From Clostridiales bacterium (lineage in GTDB: Bacteria; Bacillota; Clostridia; Lachnospirales; Lachnospiraceae): DNA of 64,000 nt. How positions within the stretch are numbered: the stretch's first letter is position 1; each line of letters starts with the position of its first letter. Below the pieces are notes generated by a model that saw nothing but the letters and a program-made list of their open reading frames with translations, was not told the origin of the DNA and searched no databases. The stretch spans positions 1 through 64,000 of the forward strand of contig JAAYPT010000046.1 of the NCBI GenBank assembly GCA_012519695.1, given 5' to 3'. Made by a program: the position numbers and the translations under genes. Below, in pieces: positions 19,418 to 27,989 of the stretch.

Positions 19418-19714
19418 ATGGCAAATGTAATTTCAGATGAAACCATGGGATATGTGGGCATCCTTGCTAAATTAGAGCTGTCAGAGGAAGAAAAACAGGC
19501 AGCCAAAAAAGATATGGAAAGTATGCTTGATTATATTGATAAATTAAACGAATTAGATACCTCCAAGGTAGAACCAATGTCACATGTTTTCCCGGTAAAA
19601 AATGTATTCCGGGAAGACGTAGTAGAAAATGGAGACGGTGGAGAGGCAACACTTGCCAATGCACCGGAGAAAAGAGATCGTGCATTTGTTGTACCAAAAA
19701 CCGTAGACCAGTAA
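19418..19714 (+). CDS. gatC: Asp/Glu-tRNA amidotransferase subunit C
   Basis: GatC is the small stabilising subunit of the GatCAB amidotransferase that turns Asp-tRNA-Asn or Glu-tRNA-Gln into the amides. The 98-residue protein shows the GatC pattern: VGILAKLELSEEEKQ, a DYIDKLNELDTS helix, EPMSHVFPV and the C-terminal DRAFVVPKTVD. GGAGGAAG precedes the ATG. It lies 22 bases after aspS and 15 bases before gatA in the operon. Confidence 0.95.
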   Translation: MANVISDETMGYVGILAKLELSEEEKQAAKKDMESMLDYIDKLNELDTSKVEPMSHVFPVKNVFREDVVENGDGGEATLANAPEKRDRAFVVPKTVDQ

Positions 19715-19729
19715 AGGAGGCATTATAAT

Positions 19730-21193
19730 ATGAAGCTTTTAGAGTTAACGGCTGTAGAATTAGGCAAGAAAATTAAGGCTGGCGAAGTAACCGTAGAAGA
19801 AGCTACCCGTGCTGCATTAGATGCCATAAAAGCAAAAGAAGAAAAAGTTCACAGCTTTGTAACCATAGATGAAGAAGGCGCAATGAACCGTGCAAAAGAG
19901 GTTCAAAAGTTGATAGATGATGGAACACTTACCGGACCACTTGCAGGAGTTCCGGTGGCAATCAAAGATAATTTGTGTACCAAGGGAATGCTTACCACAT
20001 GTAGTTCCAAGATTTTATATAATTTTATTCCAACTTATACAGCGGAAGCAGTGCTTAATTTGGAAAAAGCAGGGGCAGTCATTCTTGGAAAGACCAACAT
20101 GGATGAATTTGCCATGGGAAGTACCACAGAGACTTCTGCTTATGGAGTGACTAAAAATCCATGGAATACAGAACATGTACCGGGAGGTTCTTCCGGAGGA
20201 AGCTGTGCGGCAGTAGCAGCAGAAGAATGTTTTTATGCATTAGGCTCTGACACCGGTGGTTCCATTCGTCAGCCAAGTTCTTTTTGTGGCGTGACAGGAA
20301 TTAAGCCAACTTACGGAACGGTTTCCCGTTATGGATTGATTGCTTATGGTTCTTCCTTAGATCAGATTGGACCGGTAGCAAAGGATGTTACAGATTGTGC
20401 CACAATATTAGAGGCAATTACTTCCTATGATAAGAAGGATTCCACTTCTGTAAAAAGAGAAGATACAGATTTTACCTCTGCATTAGTAGATGATGTCAAA
20501 GGAATGAAAATCGGTATTCCAAGAGATTACCTGGGAGAAGGATTAGATCCAGAAGTAAAAACAGCAATTCTTGCGGCAGCAAAGACCTTAGAAGAAAAGG
20601 GAGCCATTGTAGAAGAATTTGATTTAAGTTTGGTAGAGTATGCAATTCCGGCGTACTATGTCATTGCAGCAGCAGAGGCAAGTTCCAACTTAGCACGTTT
20701 CGACGGCGTAAAATACGGATACCGTACGAAAGAATACGAAGGACTTCATAATATGTACAAGAAGTCTCGTTCGGAAGGATTCGGACCGGAAGTAAAACGT
20801 CGTATTATGTTAGGCTCTTTCGTCTTAAGTTCCGGATATTACGATGCATATTATCTCAAGGCTTTGCGCACCAAGGCATTGATAAAGCAGGCATTTGATA
20901 AGGCATTTGAAAAATACGATGTTATTTTAGGACCGGCAGCACCGACCACAGCACCGAAGTTAGGAGAATCATTAAGTGATCCGTTAAAGATGTATTTAGG
21001 AGACGTGTATACCGTTTCTGTAAATCTGGCAGGACTTCCGGGAATCAGCTTGCCATGCGGATTGGATTCTAAGGGATTACCAATCGGACTTCAGTTGATT
21101 GGTGACTGTTTTAAAGAAAAAAATATTATTCGTGCGGCATATGCTTATGAGCAGACCAGAACATATCAGCATAGCCCGATAGCACAGGATTAG
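19730..21193 (+). CDS. gatA: Asp/Glu-tRNA amidotransferase subunit A
   Basis: GatA is the glutaminase/amidase-signature subunit that releases ammonia for transfer to the misacylated tRNA. The 487-residue protein has the complete Ser-cisSer-Lys triad at K79 (VAIKDN), S154 (PGGSSGGS) and S178 (DTGGSIRQP), the same numbers as in Staphylococcus aureus GatA. AAAGGAGG precedes the ATG. Length and spacing are normal. Confidence 0.96.
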   Translation: MKLLELTAVELGKKIKAGEVTVEEATRAALDAIKAKEEKVHSFVTIDEEGAMNRAKEVQKLIDDGTLTGPLAGVPVAIKDNLCTKGMLTTCSSKILYNFIPTYTAEAVLNLEKAGAVILGKTNMDEFAMGSTTETSAYGVTKNPWNTEHVPGGSSGGSCAAVAAEECFYALGSDTGGSIRQPSSFCGVTGIKPTYGTVSRYGLIAYGSSLDQIGPVAKDVTDCATILEAITSYDKKDSTSVKREDTDFTSALVDDVKGMKIGIPRDYLGEGLDPEVKTAILAAAKTLEEKGAIVEEFDLSLVEYAIPAYYVIAAAEASSNLARFDGVKYGYRTKEYEGLHNMYKKSRSEGFGPEVKRRIMLGSFVLSSGYYDAYYLKALRTKALIKQAFDKAFEKYDVILGPAAPTTAPKLGESLSDPLKMYLGDVYTVSVNLAGLPGISLPCGLDSKGLPIGLQLIGDCFKEKNIIRAAYAYEQTRTYQHSPIAQD

Positions 21194-21208
21194 AAAGGAG
21201 AGAAGATT

Positions 21209-22639
21209 ATGAGTAAACAGTATGAAACCGTCATCGGATTAGAAGTCCATGTAGAATTAGCAACTAAGACAAAAATCTTCTGCTCCTGTTCTACCGCATT
21301 TGGAAGTGCTCCAAATACGCATACCTGTCCGGTGTGTACCGGTATGCCGGGATCTCTTCCGGTATTAAATAAGCAGGTAGTAGAATATGCGATGGCAGTA
21401 GGTGTTGCAACGAACTGCCAGATTAACCAATACAGCAAGTTTGACCGAAAAAATTATTTTTATCCGGACAATCCTCAGAACTATCAGATATCTCAGTTGT
21501 ATCTGCCAATCTGCCATGATGGTGGCATTGAAATTGAAACGGAAAACGGAAAAAAGACCATAGGTATTCACGAGATTCATATGGAAGAAGATGCAGGAAA
21601 ATTGGTACATGACGATTGGGAAGAAGTGTCTTTGGTAGACTATAATCGTTCCGGTGTGCCATTAATTGAAATTGTATCCGAACCGGATATGCGTTCCGCA
21701 GAAGAAGTAATTGCATATCTGGATAAGTTACGCATGATTATTCAGTATCTGGGAGCTTCCGACTGTAAGATGCAGGAAGGCTCTATGCGAGCAGATGTGA
21801 ACCTGTCTGTACGAGAAGTAGGAGCAAAAGAATTTGGTACGCGTACCGAAATGAAAAATATCGGTTCCTTTAAGGCAATTGCAAGAGCAATTGAAGCGGA
21901 AACAGCACGTCAGATTGATTTGATTGAGTCAGGAGAAAAAGTAGTTCAGGAAACAAGACGTTGGAATGACGAACAGGGATACTCCTATGCAATGCGTTCT
22001 AAAGAAGATGCACAGGATTACCGTTATTTCCCGGAACCGGATTTAGTACCGATTGTGATTAGTGACGAGTGGTTACAACAGGTAAAGGACAATCAACCGG
22101 AGTTGCGAGATGAAAAATTAAAACGATATCAGGAAGAGTTTGGTTTGCCGGAATATGATGCACAGATTCTTACATCTGTAAAGAAATTAGCAGATGTCTT
22201 TGAAGCGACAACAGAACTTTGCAAGAAACCGAAAAAAGTATCCAACTGGTTGATGGGAGAAACCATGCGATTATTAAAAGAGCATGATATGGACCCAGAA
22301 GATATCAAGTTCTCACCAATTAACTTAGCAAAGGTTATCGAATTAACAGAAGCAGGAACGATTAATAGTTCCGTAGCCAAGGATGTATTTGAAAAGGTAT
22401 TTTCTGAGGATATCGATCCGGATAAATATGTAGAAGAAAAAGGATTAAAAACGGTGAATGACGAAGGAGCACTTCGCGAAACAATCGAAAAAATCATTCA
22501 GGATAATCCACAATCCGTAGAAGATTATCGTAACGGTAAGGAAAAGGCAATCGGCTTTTTAGTAGGTCAGACCATGAAAGCCATGAAAGGAAAAGCAAAT
22601 CCGGGAATGGTAAATAAAATATTAAAAGAATTATTATAG
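21209..22639 (+). CDS. gatB: Asp/Glu-tRNA amidotransferase subunit B
   Basis: GatB binds the misacylated tRNA and carries out the kinase and transamidase step. The 476-residue protein has the N-terminal GLEVHVEL motif, the zinc-type cysteines of FCSCST and TCPVCTG, the ATP/Mg region MEEDAGKLVHD and the C-terminal tail domain ending in NPGMVNKILKE. GAAAGGAGAGAAG precedes the ATG. It is the last gene of the aspS operon, followed by a terminator. Confidence 0.96.
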   Translation: MSKQYETVIGLEVHVELATKTKIFCSCSTAFGSAPNTHTCPVCTGMPGSLPVLNKQVVEYAMAVGVATNCQINQYSKFDRKNYFYPDNPQNYQISQLYLPICHDGGIEIETENGKKTIGIHEIHMEEDAGKLVHDDWEEVSLVDYNRSGVPLIEIVSEPDMRSAEEVIAYLDKLRMIIQYLGASDCKMQEGSMRADVNLSVREVGAKEFGTRTEMKNIGSFKAIARAIEAETARQIDLIESGEKVVQETRRWNDEQGYSYAMRSKEDAQDYRYFPEPDLVPIVISDEWLQQVKDNQPELRDEKLKRYQEEFGLPEYDAQILTSVKKLADVFEATTELCKKPKKVSNWLMGETMRLLKEHDMDPEDIKFSPINLAKVIELTEAGTINSSVAKDVFEKVFSEDIDPDKYVEEKGLKTVNDEGALRETIEKIIQDNPQSVEDYRNGKEKAIGFLVGQTMKAMKGKANPGMVNKILKELL

Positions 22640-22650
22640 AACTTTATATA

Positions 22651-22699
22651 GAAATAGCGGGTACCAATCTGTGTCTTATCTTTGGTATCCGCTATTTTT
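22651..22699 (+). terminator. Terminator between gatB and folT
   Basis: AATAGCGGGTACCAA pairs with TTGGTATCCGCTATT, followed by TTTTG. On the minus strand the A-rich flank gives a modest T-run, so it may also serve the convergent folT. Confidence 0.87.
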
Positions 22700-22700
22700 G

Positions 22701-23270
22701 TTAAGCAATTATCTTATTTTTCACAAATCCAAACTGTTTTGCAGCTTGTCCAATATAATTCAATGTAAAATACAAAATAACGCAGTCAATTGGAAGCATA
22801 ATTACATTCTTTAAAAGTCTTGCCGGGAGAAGAACCAGAAATGCATTTCCATATAACATGGATAACCAGTAGGTTCCCAGAACGCAGTTTATGAAAAGTT
22901 TTACCAAAAATTCGGCAATAAGGATGCGTTTCCAACTTACAGGTTTACGATACAGAATACTTCCATAAATAATACCGGAAAGCATAGCGTTTAAAGTAAA
23001 TCCAAAGAAGAATGGTCCGGTTGGCTTTAGAAAATATTTTAAAACATCTAATGCACCGCCAAAGAGACAACCTACCACAGGACCAAAGAGAAAGTCTACC
23101 ATGCGGTTGGGAAGACCGGAAAATCCGATTCGTATGTATTGCCCGATAGGGATGGTTGCTACGGTACCAAGTATGATACCAAGTGCAGCCATAAGACCAC
23201 AGAATACAATGTTTCTGGTAACGGAAAGCTCCTGTAAAGATGCTTTGTAGAGTTGTAATATCTTTTTCAT
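22701..23270 (-). CDS. folT: Folate ECF transporter S component
   Basis: FolT is the membrane substrate-binding subunit of an energy-coupling-factor folate importer. The 189-residue protein has about six hydrophobic segments, with PIGQYIRIGFSGLPNRMVDFLFGP and FFFGFTLNAMLSGIIYG wording typical of folate-family S components. The shared ECF module is not in this window. The ATG at 23270 has GAAGGAGG about ten bases upstream; the longer frame to 23303 covers that site. A THF riboswitch lies in its leader, which supports the folate assignment. Confidence 0.9.
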   Translation of the reverse strand: MKKILQLYKASLQELSVTRNIVFCGLMAALGIILGTVATIPIGQYIRIGFSGLPNRMVDFLFGPVVGCLFGGALDVLKYFLKPTGPFFFGFTLNAMLSGIIYGSILYRKPVSWKRILIAEFLVKLFINCVLGTYWLSMLYGNAFLVLLPARLLKNVIMLPIDCVILYFTLNYIGQAAKQFGFVKNKIIA

Positions 23271-23336
23271 AAATAAAAAACCTCCTTCATAGCAGTTTCC
23301 CAATAACTACATAAAGGAGACACAGACAGCCTATAT

Positions 23337-23438
23337 GCAGCAGCGGGATGCGAACTTTGTACCGCAGGCATTCGCCTTTCGTCCGGGTGACAACTCCCTG
23401 TTCACTCAGCACTTAACGCACAAGATTCTACTCTGCTA
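23337..23438 (-). promoter_or_regulatory. Tetrahydrofolate (THF) riboswitch
   Basis: Read on the minus strand, the leader shows the THF-I pattern in order: GCAGAGTAG, GCGTTAAGTG, GGGAGTTGTC, CGAAAGGCGA, GCGGT, and GCATCCCGCTGC closing on the first helix. It lies between a promoter and folT. Downstream, CTCCTTTATGTAGT can pair with ACTGCTATGAAGGAG, hiding the folT ribosome site; a run of six Ts follows, so ligand binding could act by terminator or by ribosome-site masking. Confidence 0.88.
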
Positions 23439-23469
23439 ATTAAAAATAATAATATTTTGGAACAAAACT

Positions 23470-23498
23470 GTTATATCACAAAACATAACAATTGTAAA
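23470..23498 (-). promoter_or_regulatory. folT promoter
   Basis: On the minus strand TTTACA (23498-23493), a 17-base spacer and TATAAC (23475-23470) form a housekeeping-type promoter. The predicted start near 23463 lies about 25 bases before the THF riboswitch. Confidence 0.65.
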
Positions 23499-23518
23499 AC
23501 ACAAAATTCCGGGTGCTG

Positions 23519-23533
23519 GTTATAACTTATAAC
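23519..23533. promoter_or_regulatory. Inverted repeat GTTATAA-C-TTATAAC
   Basis: Seven-base arms with one central base form an operator-like palindrome between the divergent folT and ABC exporter promoters, upstream of the folT -35. No regulator gene adjoins it. Function unknown. Confidence 0.35.
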
Positions 23534-23639
23534 TATAGCGCATGTAAGTGTCATCGCCGGGTTGGTAAGAATAAGAAAAATGATAAATATTATCAACTAA
23601 TTCATTCCATTTTAAACATATTTGTAGTATATTTAACAG

Positions 23640-23711
23640 GTTAGTAAAAACTAACTATTGACAGTACAAAACAAACATGATTAAATAAACATATGAATAA
23701 TTATTCATATG
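23640..23711 (+). promoter_or_regulatory. ABC exporter promoter flanked by two palindromes
   Basis: TTGACA (23658-23663), a 17-base spacer and TTAAAT (23681-23686) form a promoter. GTTAGT-AAAA-ACTAAC (23640-23655) touches its upstream edge. At 23690-23711 there is a perfect 22-base palindrome with half-site CATATGAATAA, spanning the expected transcription start. Such placing fits tight repression by a dimeric regulator; none is encoded next to it. Confidence 0.7.
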
Positions 23712-23739
23712 AAAAAGAGTTATGAAGGAAGGAATAAGT

Positions 23740-24438
23740 ATGTTTTTGGAAATTAATGATTTGAAAAAAAGTTACGGAAATGATTCTAACCGAGTAGAGG
23801 TTCTAAAGGGAATCAGTTTTTCCATTGAACGTGGAGAAATTTGTGTATTGTTAGGACCATCCGGTTCCGGAAAGTCCACACTGCTTAATGTAATCGGAGG
23901 AATCGATGCAGCAGATAGTGGATATGTTGCTATTAATGGGGAGAGAACAGTGGATATGAAGGAAAAAGTACTGACCAGATACCGTAGAAAACATCTCGGA
24001 TATGTATTTCAGATGTACAACCTCATTCCTAATTTAAATGTAAAAGAAAATATAGAAGTGGGCGCATATTTAAGTGATAAGCCATTGGATATTGATGATT
24101 TATTGAAAACCTTAGGATTATATGAGCACAGACATAAATTACCAAACCAGTTGTCAGGTGGACAGCAGCAAAGAACAGCAATTGGTCGTGCAATTGTGAA
24201 AAATCCAGATATTCTTCTTTGCGACGAACCAACAGGAGCCTTAGACTACAATACTTCAAAAGAAATTTTAAAGTTAATCGAAGAAGTAAACCAGAAGTAC
24301 GGAAACACGGTTATCATGGTAACACATAACGATGCTATTAAGAATATGGCAGACCGGGTAATTAAGCTGCGTGATGGACAGATTCGCAAGGATTATCGAA
24401 ATGAATCTAAGATTCCTGCAAGTGAATTGGATTGGTAA
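23740..24438 (+). CDS. ABC exporter ATPase (MacB/LolD type)
   Basis: This 232-residue ATPase has Walker [11 protein letters not shown]-loop [13 protein letters not shown], signature LSGGQQQR, Walker [12 protein letters not shown] and H-loop VTHND, as in MacB/LolD/BceA-like exporters that work with FtsX-fold permeases. The ATG at 23740 follows AAGGAAGG; an ATG at 23722 lies before that site. It is 13 bases from the permease gene. Members act in peptide export, antimicrobial peptide resistance or cell-envelope stress; the substrate here is unknown. Confidence 0.87.
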   Translation: MFLEINDLKKSYGNDSNRVEVLKGISFSIERGEICVLLGPSGSGKSTLLNVIGGIDAADSGYVAINGERTVDMKEKVLTRYRRKHLGYVFQMYNLIPNLNVKENIEVGAYLSDKPLDIDDLLKTLGLYEHRHKLPNQLSGGQQQRTAIGRAIVKNPDILLCDEPTGALDYNTSKEILKLIEEVNQKYGNTVIMVTHNDAIKNMADRVIKLRDGQIRKDYRNESKIPASELDW

Positions 24439-24451
24439 AGGCGGTGGTAAG

Positions 24452-26716
24452 ATGAAAAATCCATTAAATAAAAGACTGCCTCGAGAATTCAAAGGAGAAT
24501 TTGCAAAATATTTATCAATTTTTCTGTTTATGACAGCAACCATTGGTTTTGTTTCCGGTTTTCTGGTGGCAGGAAGCAGCATGATTCAGGCGTATGATGA
24601 GAGCTTTGAAAAGTACAATATTGAAAATGGACACTTTGTCTTGGATGAAAAGGCAGATGAAGATACGCTTACTGAGTTAGAAAAAGAAGATGTGACGATT
24701 TATCCGCAGTTTTATATAGAAGAAGATACGGATGTAAATGGAAACGGAAAAACGGACAGTACCCTTCGTATTTTTGAAAACCGTACCGATGTGAATAAGG
24801 TATGTGTTATGAAGGGAAAAATGCCAAAGAATGAAAAGGAAATTGCCATAGACCGTATGTATGCGGATAACAACAATCTGAAAACAGGAGACACCATTGA
24901 AGTCGATGGAAAAAAGTTAAAGATTAGCGGATTGGTAGCTCTTTCCGATTATAGTGCGTTGTTTTCAGATACCAGCGATTTGATGTTTGATTCCGTAAAA
25001 TTCGGCGTAGCTGTTATGACAGACGAAGGATTTGACAGTTTTGAAGACAGCAGAATCTATTACAGTTATGCATGGAAATACGATAAAGAGCCAAAAAATG
25101 AAATCAAAGAAAAAGAAACTTCCGATGATTTTATGAAAGTATTAGCACAACATGCAACCATTGAAAAATATGTGCCACGTTACATCAATCAGGCAATTAA
25201 TTTTACCGGGGATGACATGGGTGGCGATAAAGCAATGATGATAGTATTATTGTATATCTTAATCGTGATACTGGCATTTGTATTTGCAGTAACCATTAAT
25301 CACACCATTGCAAAAGAAGCAACGGTAATCGGAACCTTGCGTGCATCAGGATATACCAGAGGAGAAATGGTAAGACATTATCTGGCAATTCCTATGTTGG
25401 TAACGCTATTGGCGGCAATAATAGGAAATATTTTAGGCTATACCATCTTTAAAAATATGGTAGCAGATATGTATTACGGAAGTTATAGCCTTCCAACCTA
25501 TAAAACCATATGGAATGGTGAGGCATTTGTTTTAACCACAGTGGTACCAATGATTATTATGTTACTTACGAATTTATTCTCCTTGGTACATCGTTTGAAA
25601 CTATCTCCACTTCGATTTATACGAAGAGATTTAAGCAGTCAGAAGAAGAAAAAAGCAGTACGACTTCCAAAGGTGAAGTTTTTTACCAGATTCCGATTGC
25701 GAATTATCATACAGAACCGCTCAAGTTACATAACCTTATTTGTGGGAATGTTATTTGCCAATATTTTACTTTTGTTCGGTATGATGATGTCGCCACTCTT
25801 ATCCCATTATCAGGATGAAGTGGTAAATAATATGATAGCAGATTATCAGTATGTTTTAAAAGCGCCGGTAGAAGTTGACGATAAGGAAGCAGAAAAATAC
25901 TGTGTAGTGTCTTTGAAAACCGTAAACGGAGACAAAGAAGGGGAAGAAATCAGCGTATACGGAGTACAAAAGGACAGCAAATATGTAAAGTGGAACTTAC
26001 CGTCAGACGGAATTTGTATTTCCGATGGTTATGCAGAAAAATATCAATTGAAAAAAGGAGACACAATTGTACTTCGTGAGTCATACGGCAATAAAATGTA
26101 TGGGTTCCAGATTAAGAAGATTGTAAACTATCCATCATCCTTAGCAGTATTTATGCCAGAAAAACAGTTTTGTGAAACTTTTGACAAAGAAGAGGGATAT
26201 TTTAACGGCTATTTCTCCAATACGAAATTAGGAGAGCTAAAGAAGGAATATGTAGCATCTTGTATTACAGAGGATGATTTAACCAAGATATCCAGACAGT
26301 TGGACGTTTCCATGGGAAATATGTTTTATCTGGTAAATGTCTTTTCAGTAGCATTGTCAGCACTGTTAATTTATTTGCTGACGAAATTGATTTTAGAGAA
26401 AAATACCAATTCCATTTCTATGGTAAAAATTCTTGGATATGAAAATGGAGAAATTGCCCGACTGTATTTGATGGCAACTACCTGGGTGGTAATTTTATCA
26501 TTGATTCTGGGTATGTGGATTTCTACGGTAGTAATCGGTGGAATCTATCGAGTTATGATGAGTGATTACAGCGGATGGCTGACCCTGTATATTGATCCAA
26601 AGGTGTATGTGGAAATGTTTATCATGAGCATGGCAGCATACTTGGTAGTAGCATTATTGCAGTTTAGAAAGATTCGAAAGATTCCAATGGATGAAGCTTT
26701 AAAAAATGTAGAATAA
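24452..26716 (+). CDS. FtsX-fold ABC exporter permease
   Basis: This 754-residue permease has one N-terminal membrane helix, a large extracytoplasmic domain of about 220 residues, three helices, a further helix, a second extracytoplasmic domain of about 150 residues and three C-terminal helices. This matches a double-FtsX permease with about eight helices, not the ten-helix BceB type. The ATG at 24452 is preceded by GGCGGTGG and avoids overlap with the ATPase. It ends before a terminator. With the ATPase it forms an envelope-stress or peptide exporter (inference). Confidence 0.85.
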   Translation: MKNPLNKRLPREFKGEFAKYLSIFLFMTATIGFVSGFLVAGSSMIQAYDESFEKYNIENGHFVLDEKADEDTLTELEKEDVTIYPQFYIEEDTDVNGNGKTDSTLRIFENRTDVNKVCVMKGKMPKNEKEIAIDRMYADNNNLKTGDTIEVDGKKLKISGLVALSDYSALFSDTSDLMFDSVKFGVAVMTDEGFDSFEDSRIYYSYAWKYDKEPKNEIKEKETSDDFMKVLAQHATIEKYVPRYINQAINFTGDDMGGDKAMMIVLLYILIVILAFVFAVTINHTIAKEATVIGTLRASGYTRGEMVRHYLAIPMLVTLLAAIIGNILGYTIFKNMVADMYYGSYSLPTYKTIWNGEAFVLTTVVPMIIMLLTNLFSLVHRLKLSPLRFIRRDLSSQKKKKAVRLPKVKFFTRFRLRIIIQNRSSYITLFVGMLFANILLLFGMMMSPLLSHYQDEVVNNMIADYQYVLKAPVEVDDKEAEKYCVVSLKTVNGDKEGEEISVYGVQKDSKYVKWNLPSDGICISDGYAEKYQLKKGDTIVLRESYGNKMYGFQIKKIVNYPSSLAVFMPEKQFCETFDKEEGYFNGYFSNTKLGELKKEYVASCITEDDLTKISRQLDVSMGNMFYLVNVFSVALSALLIYLLTKLILEKNTNSISMVKILGYENGEIARLYLMATTWVVILSLILGMWISTVVIGGIYRVMMSDYSGWLTLYIDPKVYVEMFIMSMAAYLVVALLQFRKIRKIPMDEALKNVE

Positions 26717-26730
26717 AAACCGTTAGGTGT

Positions 26731-26767
26731 ATTAGGAGGATGAGCATTTGCTTATCCTCCTTTTCTG
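26731..26767 (+). terminator. Terminator of the ABC exporter operon
   Basis: AGGAGGATGAGC pairs with GCTTATCCTCCT around ATTT, followed by TTTC. It separates the exporter pair from vanZ. Confidence 0.85.
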
Positions 26768-26811
26768 TGTTATTTTATAGAGGTGCTATTTTTAGATAAG
26801 AGGAAATTACC

Positions 26812-27285
26812 ATGAAAAAGAAAATTACATTTTTAATATTAGTACTATGGATGATTGTGATATTTTGTTTTTCCGCCCAAAACGGAACCAGGTCTTCCGG
26901 AATCAGCCGTTTTATAGGATATGGGATTGCAGAAAAGCAGAACCAGTTAAATCAGCAGGAAAAAAGCAAAGAGAAAATAGAGGAACAAGTAGAAGGTATG
27001 CAATTTCTCATACGAAAATCGGGACATATGGGAGAATATGCGCTACTGGCAATCTTGGTATTAACCCATATGAGCTGTTATGTGAATAAGCCGAAAAAGT
27101 ATTGGCTGTGGGGATGGGCATTTTGTATTCTGTATGCAATCACAGATGAGATTCATCAGTTATTTGTGCCAGGAAGAAGCGGAAGAATTTTTGATGTAGG
27201 TGTGGATGCGGTAGGAAGTTTGGTAGGAGTTGCTGTTTTTACAATTTTCTTACAACTTTTTGCATATTTTCGTAAAAAAAATTGA
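26812..27285 (+). CDS. VanZ-like membrane protein
   Basis: This 157-residue protein has the VanZ family pattern: an N-terminal helix followed by FCFSAQNGTRSSG, RKSGHMGEYALLA, ITDEIHQLFVPGRSGRIFDVGVDAVG and a C-terminal helix. VanZ was found with teicoplanin resistance, but most family members have no proven role. AAGAGGA precedes the ATG. It lies 38 bases before the response regulator gene, so it may belong to the same envelope-related unit. Confidence 0.85.
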   Translation: MKKKITFLILVLWMIVIFCFSAQNGTRSSGISRFIGYGIAEKQNQLNQQEKSKEKIEEQVEGMQFLIRKSGHMGEYALLAILVLTHMSCYVNKPKKYWLWGWAFCILYAITDEIHQLFVPGRSGRIFDVGVDAVGSLVGVAVFTIFLQLFAYFRKKN

Positions 27286-27323
27286 TATAATTTATGCGAG
27301 TAGCGAAGAAAAGGTGAACAGAC

Positions 27324-27986
27324 ATGATACAGATATTAATAGTAGAAGACGATCCAAATATAGCAAAATTAATAGAAGCTACGGTTGCCATAGGCGGTTA
27401 TCAGGGAACCGTATGTGATAACGGAAAAGAAGCATTTGACAAAATGGAAAATCAAAAATACGATTTGGTGTTATTGGATGTGATGTTGCCGGATATGAGT
27501 GGATTTGAAATTATGAAAAATCGAACCAATACGGAAACACCCGTTATTTTTATTACGGCAAAACAGGAATTAACGGATAAAGTCCGAGGACTTCGTTTAG
27601 GGGCAGAAGACTATATTGTAAAACCCTTTGAAGCAATGGAACTTTTAGCAAGAATCGAAGTAATCCTGCGGCGAGTGAAAAAATCGGAAAATACATATCG
27701 TTATGGAGAAATATCCGTAAATGTAGAAGAACATACCTGTAAATGGAATGGACAGGAGGTATATTTAACACCGAAAGAGTTTGAAGTATTGATATTTTTT
27801 ATGCAGCATAAGGATGTGGCAATTTCCAGAGAGCGTCTATTGACAGCGGTGTGGGGATATGAATACGAAGGAGAGACAAGAACCATAGATATTCATATTC
27901 AGCAGCTTCGGAAAAAATTGAATCTAAAGGACAAATTAGTGACGATTCCAAAACTTGGATATCGTCTGGAAAGTATAAAGGAGTAG
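27324..27986 (+). CDS. OmpR/PhoB-family response regulator
   Basis: This 220-residue regulator has a receiver domain with acidic pocket EDD (8-10), phosphoacceptor D52, the Thr of FITAK and Lys of YIVKPF. A winged-helix DNA-binding domain follows (TPKEFEVLIFFM, TRTIDIHIQQLRKKL). GAAAAGGTGAAC precedes the ATG. It is four bases from its cognate kinase gene, which is frameshifted. Targets may include the nearby ABC exporter and vanZ (inference). Confidence 0.9.
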   Translation: MIQILIVEDDPNIAKLIEATVAIGGYQGTVCDNGKEAFDKMENQKYDLVLLDVMLPDMSGFEIMKNRTNTETPVIFITAKQELTDKVRGLRLGAEDYIVKPFEAMELLARIEVILRRVKKSENTYRYGEISVNVEEHTCKWNGQEVYLTPKEFEVLIFFMQHKDVAISRERLLTAVWGYEYEGETRTIDIHIQQLRKKLNLKDKLVTIPKLGYRLESIKE

Positions 27987-27989
27987 GGA

